A DNA stretch of 64,000 bases, from contig NZ_CADIKB010000001.1 of NCBI RefSeq assembly GCF_902859825.1, positions 1-64,000 on the forward strand, read 5' to 3'. Source of the DNA: Paraburkholderia phenoliruptrix. GTDB taxonomy: Bacteria > Pseudomonadota > Gammaproteobacteria > Burkholderiales > Burkholderiaceae. Under the pieces are notes generated by a model. It was not told the DNA's origin, searched no databases, and saw nothing but the letters and a program-made list of their open reading frames with translations. The translations under genes were made by a program, and so were the position numbers. Below are positions 53,133-62,149 of the stretch, piece after piece. How positions within the stretch are numbered: the stretch's first letter is position 1; each line of letters begins with the position of its first letter.

Positions 53133-53837
53133 ATGGAGATTGTCTTTTCGATCCGGACGCTGCGAAAGACTTACCGCATGGGCGACGTTGACGTTCACGC
53201 GTTACGAGATATGGACCTTGACCTCGGGGGCGGCGAGTTCGTGGTGCTTCTGGGCGCTTCAGGAAGCGGAAAATCGACCTTGCTGAATTTGATGGGCGGG
53301 CTCGATACGCCGACGAGCGGCTTCATCCGCTATCGGGATCACCAGTTGTCAGCGGCTACAGAGAAGGAGCTGACGAAATTCCGGCGTGAGCATGTCGGCT
53401 TCGTGTTTCAGTTCTACAACCTGATGCCCAGCCTGACCGCCCTCGAAAACGTGGCGCTGGTGACCGACATTGCGGAACGTCCCATCACCCCTGATGAAGC
53501 GCTACGAATGGTCGGCATCGGAGAACTGAAGGATCATTTCCCCGCGCAAATGTCAGGTGGCGAGCAGCAGCGTGTGGCGATCGCCCGAGCGATCGCGAAG
53601 CGACCGGACGTCCTGCTGTGCGACGAGCCGACTGGCGCGCTCGATTTTCTCACCGGACGCATGGTCCTCGAGGTGCTCGATCAGGTCAACCGGGAATTCG
53701 GCACATTGGTCGTCGTGGTCACGCACAACGCCGTGATCGGCGAGATGGCGCATCGCGTGGTGCGCATGAGCAGCGGGACGATCGTCGAGCAGCGTCAGAA
53801 CATTCAGCGGCTGCGCGTCAAGGATCTGACATGGTAA
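53133..53837 (+). CDS. ABC transporter ATP-binding protein (LolD/MacB-like), no permease
   Basis: This 234-residue ATPase of the LolD/MacB/FtsE group has Walker [15 protein letters not shown] (about 40-53), Q-loop [14 protein letters not shown], signature [15 protein letters not shown] (about 139-153) and Walker [12 protein letters not shown]. Such proteins normally act with an FtsX/MacB-type permease encoded directly downstream. Here the next sequence is instead a truncated pxpC, beginning 7 bases after the stop. The transporter is therefore incomplete. The ATG has only a weak ribosome site. The 7-base satellite lies 82 bases upstream. Confidence 0.88.
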   Translation: MEIVFSIRTLRKTYRMGDVDVHALRDMDLDLGGGEFVVLLGASGSGKSTLLNLMGGLDTPTSGFIRYRDHQLSAATEKELTKFRREHVGFVFQFYNLMPSLTALENVALVTDIAERPITPDEALRMVGIGELKDHFPAQMSGGEQQRVAIARAIAKRPDVLLCDEPTGALDFLTGRMVLEVLDQVNREFGTLVVVVTHNAVIGEMAHRVVRMSSGTIVEQRQNIQRLRVKDLTW

Positions 53838-53844
53838 GCACGGT

Positions 53845-54543
53845 GTGCCGACAAGCGGAACGCGCTGCTATCTGACACTCGCGGGCGGGGTGGATGTGCC
53901 TGTGGTGCTCGGCTCGCGCAGCACGCAGCTGCGCGGCCAGTTCGGCGGCTACGACGGCCGTCAGTTGCAAAAGGGCGATGTGCTGAAGGCCGTGGGCGAG
54001 GGCGCCCGCACCATCCCGCCCGATGCACCGCATGCTGCGGGTTTCGGCACCGTGCCGCCGGAATTCACATTGCCGGCGCCGTCCGCGCTGCCTGGTGCGA
54101 CAGCCGACGAGATCGCGGTGCGCGTGCTGCCCGCCGCGGAATTCGAGTGCTACTGCCCGGAGTCGCTCGAGGCGTTCTGGCGCGAGGGTTGGAAAGTGAC
54201 GCCGCAAAGCGATCGCTATGGGTATCGCCTCGCCGGTCCGACGCTCAGGGCGATGCACGCCGTCGAGAAGCGCTCGCATGGCATCGTGCCCGGTGTGATT
54301 CAGGTGCCGCACAACGGGCAGCCGATCATCCAGCTACGCGATGCACAGCCGTCGGGCGGCTACCCGAAGATCGGCACCGTCATCGAGGCCGATTTATGGC
54401 GCCTAGCGCAGGCGCGCATCGGTACGAAAATCCGCTTTGTTCTGACGACCTATCCGGAAGCCGTCGCGGCGCTGGAAGAACTGGCGGGCTACCTTGCCAG
54501 GGTGCGCAATCTCGTCGAGTTGTTCCGCTCTTCCAGACACTGA
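53845..54543 (+). pseudogene. pxpC: pxpC/KipA-type biotin-dependent carboxyltransferase, 5'-truncated
   Basis: The frame reads SGTRCYLTLAGGVDVPVVLG and then SRSTQLRGQFGGYDGRQLQKGD, followed by ECYCPESLEAFWREGWKVTP, SHGIVPGVIQVPHNGQPIIQ and SGGYPKIGTVIEADLWRLAQ, all diagnostic of PxpC/KipA, a subunit of prokaryotic 5-oxoprolinase or related allophanate-hydrolase-type enzymes. Full family members have about 320-340 residues; here the first 100 or so are missing and homology begins 7-20 bases after the ABC gene. pxpB is also absent. The rest looks intact. A GTG at 53845 could start a 232-residue remnant. Confidence 0.8.
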
Positions 54544-54546
54544 GAC

Positions 54547-55005
54547 ATGACAGAAAAAAACGAAGTGGATATTGGCGAGCTTCGGCAGATTACTTCGTGG
54601 CTGGCCGCCGCCGAGGTCGAATTCATCGAAATTGGCAGGCCCGCCGCGACGGTTCGCCTGACGATGGGGAAGCCACCTCGCACGAAGGTGCGGACCCGAA
54701 CGGTTCATACGCCCGACGATGCCGACGGTGCGAGTGAGCCGCCCATTGCTGCAAGCGCGTCAAGCGTCGCCGTTACGGCGCATTGCGCGGGCATTTTTCT
54801 CGCCACGCATCCGGCGCGCTCCACGCCGCTTGTCAGCGTCGGTGCGCGCGTCGATGGGGGCGAGATTGTCGGCTTGCTGCGGATCGCGCAGTTGTGCGTG
54901 CCGGTTCTCGCGCCCGTAGACGGGGTGGTGATGGGCACGCTCGTCGCGCATGGCGCAACGGTCGGCTATGGAACGCGCCTGATCGAGCTCGCGCCATCCG
55001 CATGA
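54547..55005 (+). CDS. BCCP-like protein lacking the biotinylated lysine
   Basis: A 152-residue protein annotated by similarity as acetyl-CoA carboxylase biotin carboxyl carrier protein: an N-terminal helix (DIGELRQITSWLAAAEVEFI), a Pro/Ala-rich linker and a C-terminal biotinyl-like domain (APVDGVVMGTLVAHGATVGY, then GTRLIELAPSA). In the biotin hairpin the canonical E-A-M-K-M is replaced by L-L-R-I-A-Q-L, with no lysine, so it cannot be biotinylated in the usual way. Similar lysine-free forms accompany pxp-type genes in Burkholderia. It starts 3 bases after the pxpC remnant and precedes pxpA. Confidence 0.75.
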   Translation: MTEKNEVDIGELRQITSWLAAAEVEFIEIGRPAATVRLTMGKPPRTKVRTRTVHTPDDADGASEPPIAASASSVAVTAHCAGIFLATHPARSTPLVSVGARVDGGEIVGLLRIAQLCVPVLAPVDGVVMGTLVAHGATVGYGTRLIELAPSA

Positions 55006-55051
55006 AGAATGGGGTCAGCGCACGTCAGCGCTTGAGGAACGGAGAGTGAAG

Positions 55052-55819
55052 ATGCAAATCGACCTGAACGCGGACCTGGGTGAAGGCTTTGGCCCCTACC
55101 GCATGGGCGAAGACGAGGCGATGCTCGACATCGTGTCGTCCGCCAACGTGGCCTGCGGTTATCACGCCGGTGACCCCGTCATCATGGACACAACAGTGCG
55201 CATGGCTCTCGCGCGCGGCGTCGAAGTCGGCGCGCACGTTGGTTTTCCCGACCTGCTGGGCTTCGGCCGTAGGCAGATCCAGGCCGATCCGCTGGAGCTC
55301 GCCAATTACATCCTGTATCAGATGGGCGCGCTCGCGGGCATCGCCAAGGCCGCAGGGCACCGCGTCACGCATATGAGCTTTCACGGCGCGCTCGGAAACA
55401 TGGCCGCGGCTTCGTACGAACTCGCCGAGCCGCTGGTGCGGGCCGTCGCCGAGTTCGACCGCGAGCTCATCATCAGCGTGTCGACGAACACGGAGATAGA
55501 ACGCGCCGCGGATCGTCTCGGCGTGCGCATCGCCAACACATTTCTCGCCGACCGTGCCTACGACGATCAAGGCGCGCTGGTCTCGCGCAAACTCGCGGGC
55601 GCGGTGATCAAGGACAGGGCGGCGGTCCTTGCGCGTGTCAAGCAACTGCTGGAGGAAGGCACCATCACGACGATTACCGGCAACAAGCTGAAGATTGCGG
55701 TTCAGTCGATCCTGCTGCATGGCGACACGCCAGGTGCCGTCGAACTGGCGCGCACGGTGCGCGCCGTGATCGAAGCGGCGGGCGGACGGGTCGTGCCGGT
55801 CTCGCGCCTCACGCGCTAG
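55052..55819 (+). CDS. pxpA: 5-oxoprolinase subunit PxpA (LamB/YcsF family)
   Basis: A 255-residue TIM-barrel-like protein. The ATG at 55052 is favoured over a GTG 6 bases upstream because GGAG is then 7 bases away. MQIDLNADLGEGFGPYRMGE and VSSANVACGYHAGDP are the family signatures (metal or catalytic D, H and E/D residues), with VGAHVGFPDLLGFGRR and HGALGNMAA. PxpA cleaves 5-oxoproline to glutamate with PxpBC, using ATP. With PxpB missing and PxpC truncated here, the enzyme would need partners encoded elsewhere. The gene may instead work with the BCCP-like protein. Confidence 0.88.
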   Translation: MQIDLNADLGEGFGPYRMGEDEAMLDIVSSANVACGYHAGDPVIMDTTVRMALARGVEVGAHVGFPDLLGFGRRQIQADPLELANYILYQMGALAGIAKAAGHRVTHMSFHGALGNMAAASYELAEPLVRAVAEFDRELIISVSTNTEIERAADRLGVRIANTFLADRAYDDQGALVSRKLAGAVIKDRAAVLARVKQLLEEGTITTITGNKLKIAVQSILLHGDTPGAVELARTVRAVIEAAGGRVVPVSRLTR

Positions 55820-56018
55820 ACACGCGCGCGAGGCCACCGGGGCAACACGGTGCCAACCATAAGGCCCACTTATCGCTTCAAAGCCAATCCATCTTTGTTG
55901 AGCGCTTTCGCGGCGTATAGATTGATAAGAGTCGATTGATAAAAAGCCGATTGGCAACAGGCTTTATCGCACGCCTTTTCGCGAGGCGACATTTGAGAAC
56001 TACAGACTGAGGTCATTC

Positions 56019-56777
56019 ATGCCGTTTTCAGACTACAAGACCGCGCTGGTTACGGGCGCTTCGACAGGAATGGGCGCTGCCATTGTCGAGCGCTTTTGTC
56101 GCGAGGGACTCGAAGTGCATGCGCTCGCGCGCAACGGCGATCGTCTGAATGAGCTCGCCGCGCGCACCGGCTGCATTGCGCATGCAATCGACGTGTGCGA
56201 TCTGGACGCCGTGACGACGCTCACACAGCAGGTGCCGTTCGATATCGTCGTGAACAATGCGGGCGTATCGCGCAAGGGTTCGATTCTCGATGCGGGTGTC
56301 GAGGACATCGACGTGCAAGTGGAAGTGAATCTGCAAGCCGTGCTGCACCTCGTGCGGCTCACCATGCCGGGCATGGTGGCACGCGACCGCGGCCATATCG
56401 TCAACATCAGCTCTATTGCGGCGATCTACAACTTCAACGGCAACTCCATCTATCACGCGACGAAGGCCGGCATACACGCGCTGTCGCGCCAGCTGCGGGT
56501 CGACGCGACGGGCAAGCGTGTGCGCGTGACCGAGATCTGCCCTGGCCGTGTCGCGACTGATATTTTCGGCCATGTGCACGGCGACATCGAGGAAGCGCGA
56601 AAGAAGTTCATTGACGGCTTCGAGTTGCCTCAGCCGTCCGACATCGCGGATGCGATTGCGTTCGCGATAGCCGCGCCGCTCGCGGTCAACATCAGCAACA
56701 TGGAGATCCTGCCGACGTTGCAAGTGCCGGGCGGGCTCACCACCATCAAGCGCGAGCCGTCCGCTCACGGTGAGTAA
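56019..56777 (+). CDS. SDR-family oxidoreductase
   Basis: This 252-residue classical short-chain dehydrogenase has the cofactor motif ALVTGASTGMGAAIVERF (about 10-27), NNAGVSRKGS (about 78-87), catalytic Ser in IVNISSIAAIYN and YHATK (Y-x3-K, about residues 147-151). The sequence is like YdfG/serine or 3-hydroxy acid dehydrogenases. It stands 199 bases after pxpA and 48 before the hydroxyacid dehydrogenase, so both redox genes probably belong to the same catabolic unit. The substrate is unknown. Confidence 0.9.
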   Translation: MPFSDYKTALVTGASTGMGAAIVERFCREGLEVHALARNGDRLNELAARTGCIAHAIDVCDLDAVTTLTQQVPFDIVVNNAGVSRKGSILDAGVEDIDVQVEVNLQAVLHLVRLTMPGMVARDRGHIVNISSIAAIYNFNGNSIYHATKAGIHALSRQLRVDATGKRVRVTEICPGRVATDIFGHVHGDIEEARKKFIDGFELPQPSDIADAIAFAIAAPLAVNISNMEILPTLQVPGGLTTIKREPSAHGE

Positions 56778-56825
56778 GCCCGCCGTTCGCGAGGACGTCA
56801 TCTGAGTCTACTAAGGAGGCCTTTC

Positions 56826-57836
56826 ATGCGAGCATCGGTACTCGTTACCCGTGCGTCATTTCCGGACATCGTCGAGCGCCTGCGCGCGGACTTCGACGTG
56901 ACCGACAATCCGGACGACACCATCTGGACCCAAGCCGAGCTGATCGAGCGCCTGCAGGGCAAGGAGGGCGCGATGACGGCCGGCAGCGACCGAATCGATG
57001 CCACGTTGCTGGATGCCTGCCCGCAACTGAAGGCGGTCTGCAACATCGGCGTGGGCTACAACAACGTCGATGTCGATGCGTGCACCGCGCGCGGCGTACT
57101 CGTCACGAATACGCCGGACGTGCTCACGGATACTACGGCCGACTTCGGCTTCGCTCTGATGATGGCCACCGCGCGGCGCATCGCGGAGTCCGAGCACTTT
57201 CTGCGTGCGGGCGAATGGACCAAGACCGGCCGCTACGACATGTTCGTCGGCAGCGACGTGCATGGCTCGACACTCGGCATTCTCGGCATGGGGCGCATTG
57301 GTCGAGCCATTGCGCGGCGCGGTGCATTCGGCTTCGGCATGCGCGTCATCTATCACAACCGCTCGCGACTCGCGCCTGAAGTGGAAGAGGGCTGCCGAGC
57401 GCGCTATGTCGACAAGGAAGCACTGCTGCGTGAGTCGGATCATCTGATTGTCGTCGTGCCGTATTCGGCCAACTCGCATCATGCAATCGGCGCGGCGGAG
57501 TTAAAGCAGATGAAGTCGTCCGCCACGCTTACGAATATCGCGCGCGGCGGCGTTGTGGACGATGCGGCGCTCGCGGTCGCGCTTCATGAAGGCAGCATCG
57601 CGGCCGCGGGTCTCGACGTATTCGAGGGTGAACCGCTCGTGTGTCCGGCGCTGCTCGCGCAGAAGAACGTGGTGCTGACACCGCATATCGGCAGTGCGTC
57701 GGTCAATACCCGGCGCGCCATGGCTGCGCTCTGCGTCGACAACCTGATCGCGGCGCTGGGACGTGGTCCTCTCGCCGGCAAGCCTCCCACGCCGATCAAT
57801 CCGCAGGTGCTCGCGGGCCCGGCGGCGATTGTTTGA
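56826..57836 (+). CDS. D-isomer-specific 2-hydroxyacid dehydrogenase
   Basis: A 336-residue NAD(P)-dependent enzyme of the GhrB/glyoxylate reductase group. The substrate-domain start (PDIVERLRADFDVTDNP) is followed by the NAD-binding motif LGILGMGRIGRAIARRGAFG (G-x-G-x2-G, about 155-174), then the catalytic Arg in NIARGGVVDDAAL, Glu in VFEGEPLVCPALL and His in LTPHIGSAS. Typical substrates are glyoxylate, hydroxypyruvate or 2-ketogluconate. AAGGAGGCC precedes ATG at a good distance. It ends in front of a perfect hairpin. Confidence 0.9.
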   Translation: MRASVLVTRASFPDIVERLRADFDVTDNPDDTIWTQAELIERLQGKEGAMTAGSDRIDATLLDACPQLKAVCNIGVGYNNVDVDACTARGVLVTNTPDVLTDTTADFGFALMMATARRIAESEHFLRAGEWTKTGRYDMFVGSDVHGSTLGILGMGRIGRAIARRGAFGFGMRVIYHNRSRLAPEVEEGCRARYVDKEALLRESDHLIVVVPYSANSHHAIGAAELKQMKSSATLTNIARGGVVDDAALAVALHEGSIAAAGLDVFEGEPLVCPALLAQKNVVLTPHIGSASVNTRRAMAALCVDNLIAALGRGPLAGKPPTPINPQVLAGPAAIV

Positions 57837-57840
57837 TCTG

Positions 57841-57866
57841 AACCGGCGCAGCGTCTTGCGCCGGTT
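57841..57866 (+). terminator. Hairpin after the 2-hydroxyacid dehydrogenase
   Basis: AACCGGCGCA (57841-57850) pairs perfectly with TGCGCCGGTT (57857-57866), with a six-base loop. It begins 4 bases after the stop codon. No clear T-tract follows, but position and stem strength fit a transcription terminator. Confidence 0.65.
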
Positions 57867-58113
57867 CGACTCGTAAAAGTCGCGTTCGTTCTGACGGGCG
57901 CGGTGACCGATGAGGCGCCCGCAGAGGCCCCGCATACCGGAGACATACATCATGCAGCATGCTGCCTCGAGCGCTGCCCACGGCGATCTGCCTCGTCCTC
58001 GCTATCCGTCATTCCCGAAACTTATTGCACCAGAAGAAAGGCCTCTGCCAGGGCATTTTTTTGCGGGCTAGTATGGATTCAACAAGGACGCCGCGAAGGC
58101 AGGGACGCGCAAC

Positions 58114-58815
58114 ATGAAACTTCATTTTGACCTGGCCACGGTGCTGCAAGGCGAATATGGCGTGCTGTTCCTTCACGGGATTGAGCTGACGCTCGCCATG
58201 GCCGCGCTGGCATGGGTGCTTTCGTTGATCGTGGGCGTACTGCTCTCTGTGATCCGTCTCACGAAGAACCGCCTTGCGACCTCGTTCGTCGCGACGTTCG
58301 TTGCATACCATCGCAATGTGCCTATGCTCGTGCAGATTCTGTTCTGGTACTTCGGCATCTCGAACATTTTGCCGGCTTCTTTACAAGCGCTGCTGAATCA
58401 CTACAACGGTCAGTTTGTTTTCGCGGTGATCGCGATTGGACTGTGCAGCGGGGCGTATCTCTCGGAAGACATTCGTAGTGGGCTGCGCGCCATTCCGTAT
58501 GGCCAATATGAAGCGGCCCGTGCGCTCGGACTGAACTTCCTGACCGGCATGCGTCATGTCGTGCTGCCGCAGGCGCTGCGCAATGCGATTCCGCCGATGG
58601 TCAATCACGCGGTGCTGCTCTTCAAAAACACGAGTCTTGCCATGGCGATTGGCGCAGCGGAGTTGACGTACGTGACCCGGCAGGTCGAGAACGAAACGTT
58701 CCTCTCTTTCGAGTCGTACTTTGTCGCCACGGCGGTGTATCTCGGTCTTTCGCTTGTCATCATGCTGTGCGGTGCGAAGATCGCCATGCACTACCGCATT
58801 CCGGGAGTGAAGTGA
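58114..58815 (+). CDS. Polar amino-acid ABC transporter permease (HisM/GlnP family)
   Basis: This 233-residue inner-membrane subunit has several helices and the conserved EAA loop (YEAARALGLNFLTGMRHVVLPQ, about 130-150) that contacts the ATPase. The N-terminal part LHGIELTLAMAALAWVLSLI and AYHRNVPMLVQILFWYFGIS are typical for the His/Glu/Gln/Arg permease family. It is the first of two permeases, separated from the second by one base after its stop. The permeases should form a heterodimer. Confidence 0.92.
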   Translation: MKLHFDLATVLQGEYGVLFLHGIELTLAMAALAWVLSLIVGVLLSVIRLTKNRLATSFVATFVAYHRNVPMLVQILFWYFGISNILPASLQALLNHYNGQFVFAVIAIGLCSGAYLSEDIRSGLRAIPYGQYEAARALGLNFLTGMRHVVLPQALRNAIPPMVNHAVLLFKNTSLAMAIGAAELTYVTRQVENETFLSFESYFVATAVYLGLSLVIMLCGAKIAMHYRIPGVK

Positions 58816-58816
58816 C

Positions 58817-59566
58817 ATGTTCGACATCTTGCGCGATAACTGGACCCTGCTGCTGATCGGGCAATATCCGCATGGGCCGCTGGGCGGCATCGTGCTCACG
58901 ATATTGCTTTCCCTGTCCGCACTCATCCTTGCCTTTCCGTTGGGCATTCTGGTTGCACTTGCACGCATCAGCCCATTGCGCGTGCTGCACGCACCCGCAA
59001 CGGCGCTCGTCTACATGGTGCGCGGCATTCCTCTGCTGATGGTGATTTTCTGGGTGTACTTTCTCGTGCCCGTGTTGACCGGTTATCCGGTCACCGGGTT
59101 CGTCACGATGCTGTGCGCGCTCGTGATTTACGACTCGGCCTATCTCGGCGAGATCATCCGCGCGGGCATCGAGGGACTGCCGAAAGGACAAACCGAAGCG
59201 TCGCGCGCGCTCGGCATGAGCTACATGAAAACGATGCGTTCAGTCGTACTGCCGCAGGCGCTCTACAACGTGGTGCCGAGCATGGTCACGCAGTTCGTCT
59301 CGACGATCAAGGAGACCTCGCTCGGGTACATCATCAACGTTCAGGAAATTTCGTTCGCAGCGGACCAGATCAACAACCGGCTTTTGACAAAACCGTTCCC
59401 CGTCTATCTGATTCTCGCGTTGAGCTACTTCGCGCTGTGTTATGCGCTCACGCAGCTCGCACAGTATCTGGAGCGGCGCGTCACGCTCAAGCGCGCGGGT
59501 GCGGCCGCGAAAGCTCAGAAAGGCGATGAGCTCTCACTCGCCGAGCCGCTCGCCACCGAAAACTAG
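58817..59566 (+). CDS. Polar amino-acid ABC transporter permease, second subunit
   Basis: A 249-residue permease of the same family: VLTILLSLSALILAFPLGIL, PATALVYMVRGIPLLMVIFW and the EAA loop TEASRALGMSYMKTMRSVVLPQ (about 130-150). The start codon follows the stop of the first permease by one base. The C-terminal 30 residues are charged and not conserved. It pairs with the preceding permease. Confidence 0.92.
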   Translation: MFDILRDNWTLLLIGQYPHGPLGGIVLTILLSLSALILAFPLGILVALARISPLRVLHAPATALVYMVRGIPLLMVIFWVYFLVPVLTGYPVTGFVTMLCALVIYDSAYLGEIIRAGIEGLPKGQTEASRALGMSYMKTMRSVVLPQALYNVVPSMVTQFVSTIKETSLGYIINVQEISFAADQINNRLLTKPFPVYLILALSYFALCYALTQLAQYLERRVTLKRAGAAAKAQKGDELSLAEPLATEN

Positions 59567-59593
59567 GCGTTCATTCATTTCGAGGTAGTGAGC

Positions 59594-60322
59594 ATGATCA
59601 GGTTTTCTAGCGTCAACAAATGGTACGGTGAATATCAGGCACTCGTGGATGTGAACGCCGAAGTTCGCAAGGGCGAGGTCGTGGTGGTGTGCGGCCCTTC
59701 TGGTTCGGGCAAATCGACGTTGATCCGCACGGTCAATCGTCTGGAAGAGATCAACCGCGGGCAGATCTTTTTCGACGGCCAGGACATCCACGACAAAAAG
59801 CTCGGCCTGAATGCCTACCGCAGCCGTGTCGGCTTTGTGTTCCAGCAATTCAACCTGTTTCCGCACCTGTCGGTGCTGGATAACATCACGCTCTCACCGA
59901 TGCGCGTGCATGGCCTGAAGCGAGTCGAAGCCGAGCGCAAGGCCGAGGACCTGTTGTCGCGCGTGGGTCTGTCGAACAAGGCGCGTGCTTATCCGACGCA
60001 GTTATCCGGCGGACAACAGCAACGTGTCGCGATTGCGCGTGCACTCGCGATGGATCCGCCCGCCATGCTGTTCGACGAGCCGACGAGCGCGCTCGACCCC
60101 GAGATGGTCGGCGAAGTGCTGAACGTCATGAAGAGCCTCGCGCAAGAAGGTATGACGATGATGTGCGTCACGCATGAAATGGGCTTCGCACGAGAAGTCG
60201 CGGACCGCGTGTGGTTCATGGACGCAGGGAAGATTCTGGAAATCGCGGAGCCGGAAGAGTTCTTCGTGCGCCCCAAACATGCACGCGCGCAGCGCTTTCT
60301 TTCCGACCTGCGCACGCATTGA
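59594..60322 (+). CDS. Polar amino-acid ABC transporter ATP-binding protein
   Basis: A 242-residue ATPase of the GlnQ/HisP group: Walker [10 protein letters not shown] (about 36-44), Q-loop [18 protein letters not shown], signature [16 protein letters not shown] and Walker [18 protein letters not shown]. The ATG at 59594 is preferred to a GTG two codons upstream because GAGG lies 8 bases before it. It is the energy subunit for the two permeases. The gene ends 69 bases before the binding-protein gene. Confidence 0.93.
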   Translation: MIRFSSVNKWYGEYQALVDVNAEVRKGEVVVVCGPSGSGKSTLIRTVNRLEEINRGQIFFDGQDIHDKKLGLNAYRSRVGFVFQQFNLFPHLSVLDNITLSPMRVHGLKRVEAERKAEDLLSRVGLSNKARAYPTQLSGGQQQRVAIARALAMDPPAMLFDEPTSALDPEMVGEVLNVMKSLAQEGMTMMCVTHEMGFAREVADRVWFMDAGKILEIAEPEEFFVRPKHARAQRFLSDLRTH

Positions 60323-60391
60323 TTCGAATCCGGCAGCGGCTTTTCAACAGCGGTCTATTGCTTTAAACATAAACCTTAGAGGAGCACCACC

Positions 60392-61240
60392 ATGCAGGCA
60401 AGCAAGATTAGCGCGGGGATGTTGATCGTGGGCGCGGTACTTCAGTTCATGAGTCCCGCTTTCGCGGATCAGCTCGCGGACATCAGGAGCCGCGGCGAAG
60501 TCACGTGCGGTGTGTATTCGAATGTCGAACCGTTTTCGTATCCCAACGCCCAGACGCGGCAGCTCGAGGGCATGGACGTGGATCTGTGCAACGCCGTGGC
60601 GAAACAGCTTGGCGTGAAGGCAAAGCTCGAACCGCTGGCGGTAGAGGCACGTATTCCGCAACTCAAGCTTGGACGTGTCGATCTGGTGGTCGCCAATCTT
60701 GCGTACACGAAAACCCGCGCGACGCAGATTGCATTCAGCGATTCGTATTATTCGACCAAGGAAGTGCTGGTCGTGAAGAAAGCCGATGCCGGCAAGAAAC
60801 TAACGGATTTCGCCGGCCAAAAGATTAGCGCCGCCGACGGCTCCACCTCCGCGCAGTCCATTCCGCTTTCCATCAAGGACGGTCAGGCCGTCACGTTCCA
60901 TGATACGAGTTCGGCGTTCCTCGCGCTGGAGCAGGACAAGGTGAAAGGCTTCGTCACGAATCAGATGACTGCCAGGAAGATCGCCAAACAGGTGGAGGGA
61001 ACGGACGGCGCCGTGGCTATCGCTGCAGAGCCCATGTTGATCGAACCGATCGCCGTAGGCTTGCGCCAGAATGAACCGGCGATGCTGGCGGCGGTCAATA
61101 AGGCATTGGCATCCATGGAGCAGAGCGGCGAAATGAGCGCGATCTTCAACAAATGGCTCGGCCCCAAAACGCCGTATGGGCTAACGCGTACGGACAAGGT
61201 CACGCCGATCAACCAGTTGAAGTTCACGCCGGTGTCCTGA
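60392..61240 (+). CDS. Polar amino-acid ABC transporter substrate-binding protein
   Basis: This 282-residue family-3 binding protein has a signal peptide ending in SPAFA (about residue 25), then mature DQLADIRSRGEVTCGVYSNV. LEGMDVDLCNAVAKQLGVKA and LKLGRVDLVVANLAYTKTRA form the ligand pocket of the amino-acid-binding type, with the conserved Arg/Asp of DLVVAN-x-YT-x2-RA. It probably captures an acidic or polar amino acid or a related compound. AGAGGAG precedes ATG. Confidence 0.92.
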   Translation: MQASKISAGMLIVGAVLQFMSPAFADQLADIRSRGEVTCGVYSNVEPFSYPNAQTRQLEGMDVDLCNAVAKQLGVKAKLEPLAVEARIPQLKLGRVDLVVANLAYTKTRATQIAFSDSYYSTKEVLVVKKADAGKKLTDFAGQKISAADGSTSAQSIPLSIKDGQAVTFHDTSSAFLALEQDKVKGFVTNQMTARKIAKQVEGTDGAVAIAAEPMLIEPIAVGLRQNEPAMLAAVNKALASMEQSGEMSAIFNKWLGPKTPYGLTRTDKVTPINQLKFTPVS

Positions 61241-61274
61241 GGCGTCTCATTCATGGATCGGGGAGGAAAGAAAG

Positions 61275-62048
61275 TTGAACCATAGCCTGAAGCTGTTTGA
61301 TCTGACGGGGCGCCGCGCGTTGATCACCGGATCGAGCACCGGCATCGGTTTTGCGCTCGCAAGAGGCCTTGCCGGCGCCGGTGCGGAAGTGGTGCTGAAT
61401 GGCCGCGGCGAGGCGCGCCTCGCCGAAGCGGTGAAGCGCCTGCGCGAGGAGGGTGCGAGGGCGCATGCCGCATGTTTCGACGTGACTTCACCGCAAGCCG
61501 TCGAAGCGGCGATCGCCCGGATCGAGCGCGAGATAGGCCCGATCGATATCCTCGTGAATAACGCCGGCATGCAGCGCCGCGCGCCGCTCGAGCAGTTTTC
61601 CCACGCCCAATGGGAAGAGCTGATGAAGACCAATGTGGACAGCGTGTTTCTCGTTGGCCAGGCCGTGGCGCGGCACATGCTTCCTCGCAAGCGCGGCAAG
61701 ATCGTCAATATCTGCTCGGTGCAAAGCGAACTCGGGCGGCCGAACATTGCCGCTTACACCGCGAGCAAAGGCGCGGTGAAGATGCTGACAAAAGGCATGG
61801 CGATCGACTGGGGGCAATACGGCATTCAGGTCAACGGTCTTGGCCCCGGCTACTTCAAGACCGAATTGACCGAGGCGCTCGTGAAGGACGAAACGTTCAG
61901 CGCATGGCTTATCGGACGCACACCGTCGCGACGCTGGGGAGACGTCGAAGACCTCGTCGGCGCGGCGGTGTTCTTGTCCAGTGATGCATCGAACTTCGTG
62001 AACGGCCACATCCTTTATGTCGACGGCGGCGTGACTGCCACGCTGTAA
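61275..62048 (+). CDS. SDR-family oxidoreductase (gluconate 5-dehydrogenase-like)
   Basis: A 257-residue short-chain dehydrogenase starting with TTG at 61275 behind GGGAGGAAAG. The cofactor motif RALITGSSTGIGFALARGLA, NNAGMQRRAPLEQF, Ser in IVNICSVQSELG and YTASK are present. LTGRRALITGSSTGIG plus GMAIDWGQYGIQVNGLGPGY is the pattern of gluconate 5-dehydrogenase (IdnO/Gno) and related 2-keto-acid or polyol dehydrogenases. It is the last gene of the transporter unit. The substrate is unproven. Confidence 0.88.
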   Translation: MNHSLKLFDLTGRRALITGSSTGIGFALARGLAGAGAEVVLNGRGEARLAEAVKRLREEGARAHAACFDVTSPQAVEAAIARIEREIGPIDILVNNAGMQRRAPLEQFSHAQWEELMKTNVDSVFLVGQAVARHMLPRKRGKIVNICSVQSELGRPNIAAYTASKGAVKMLTKGMAIDWGQYGIQVNGLGPGYFKTELTEALVKDETFSAWLIGRTPSRRWGDVEDLVGAAVFLSSDASNFVNGHILYVDGGVTATL

Positions 62049-62149
62049 CGTGTGCAACGGGAAGCAAGCGCGTCGGGGTCGATGTCGATCAGCGCGGAGG
62101 CCGCTGTTGAGCGCTGTCCGGGTCCCGCAGAAGCCGGAGCAAATGGGCC

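Noticed and set aside
52831..53286. Open frames encoding heptapeptide repeats (MPDARCQ or LASGIWH)
   Set aside because: They are produced by the 7-base satellite in every frame and have no start context or conserved flanks; not a repeat protein.
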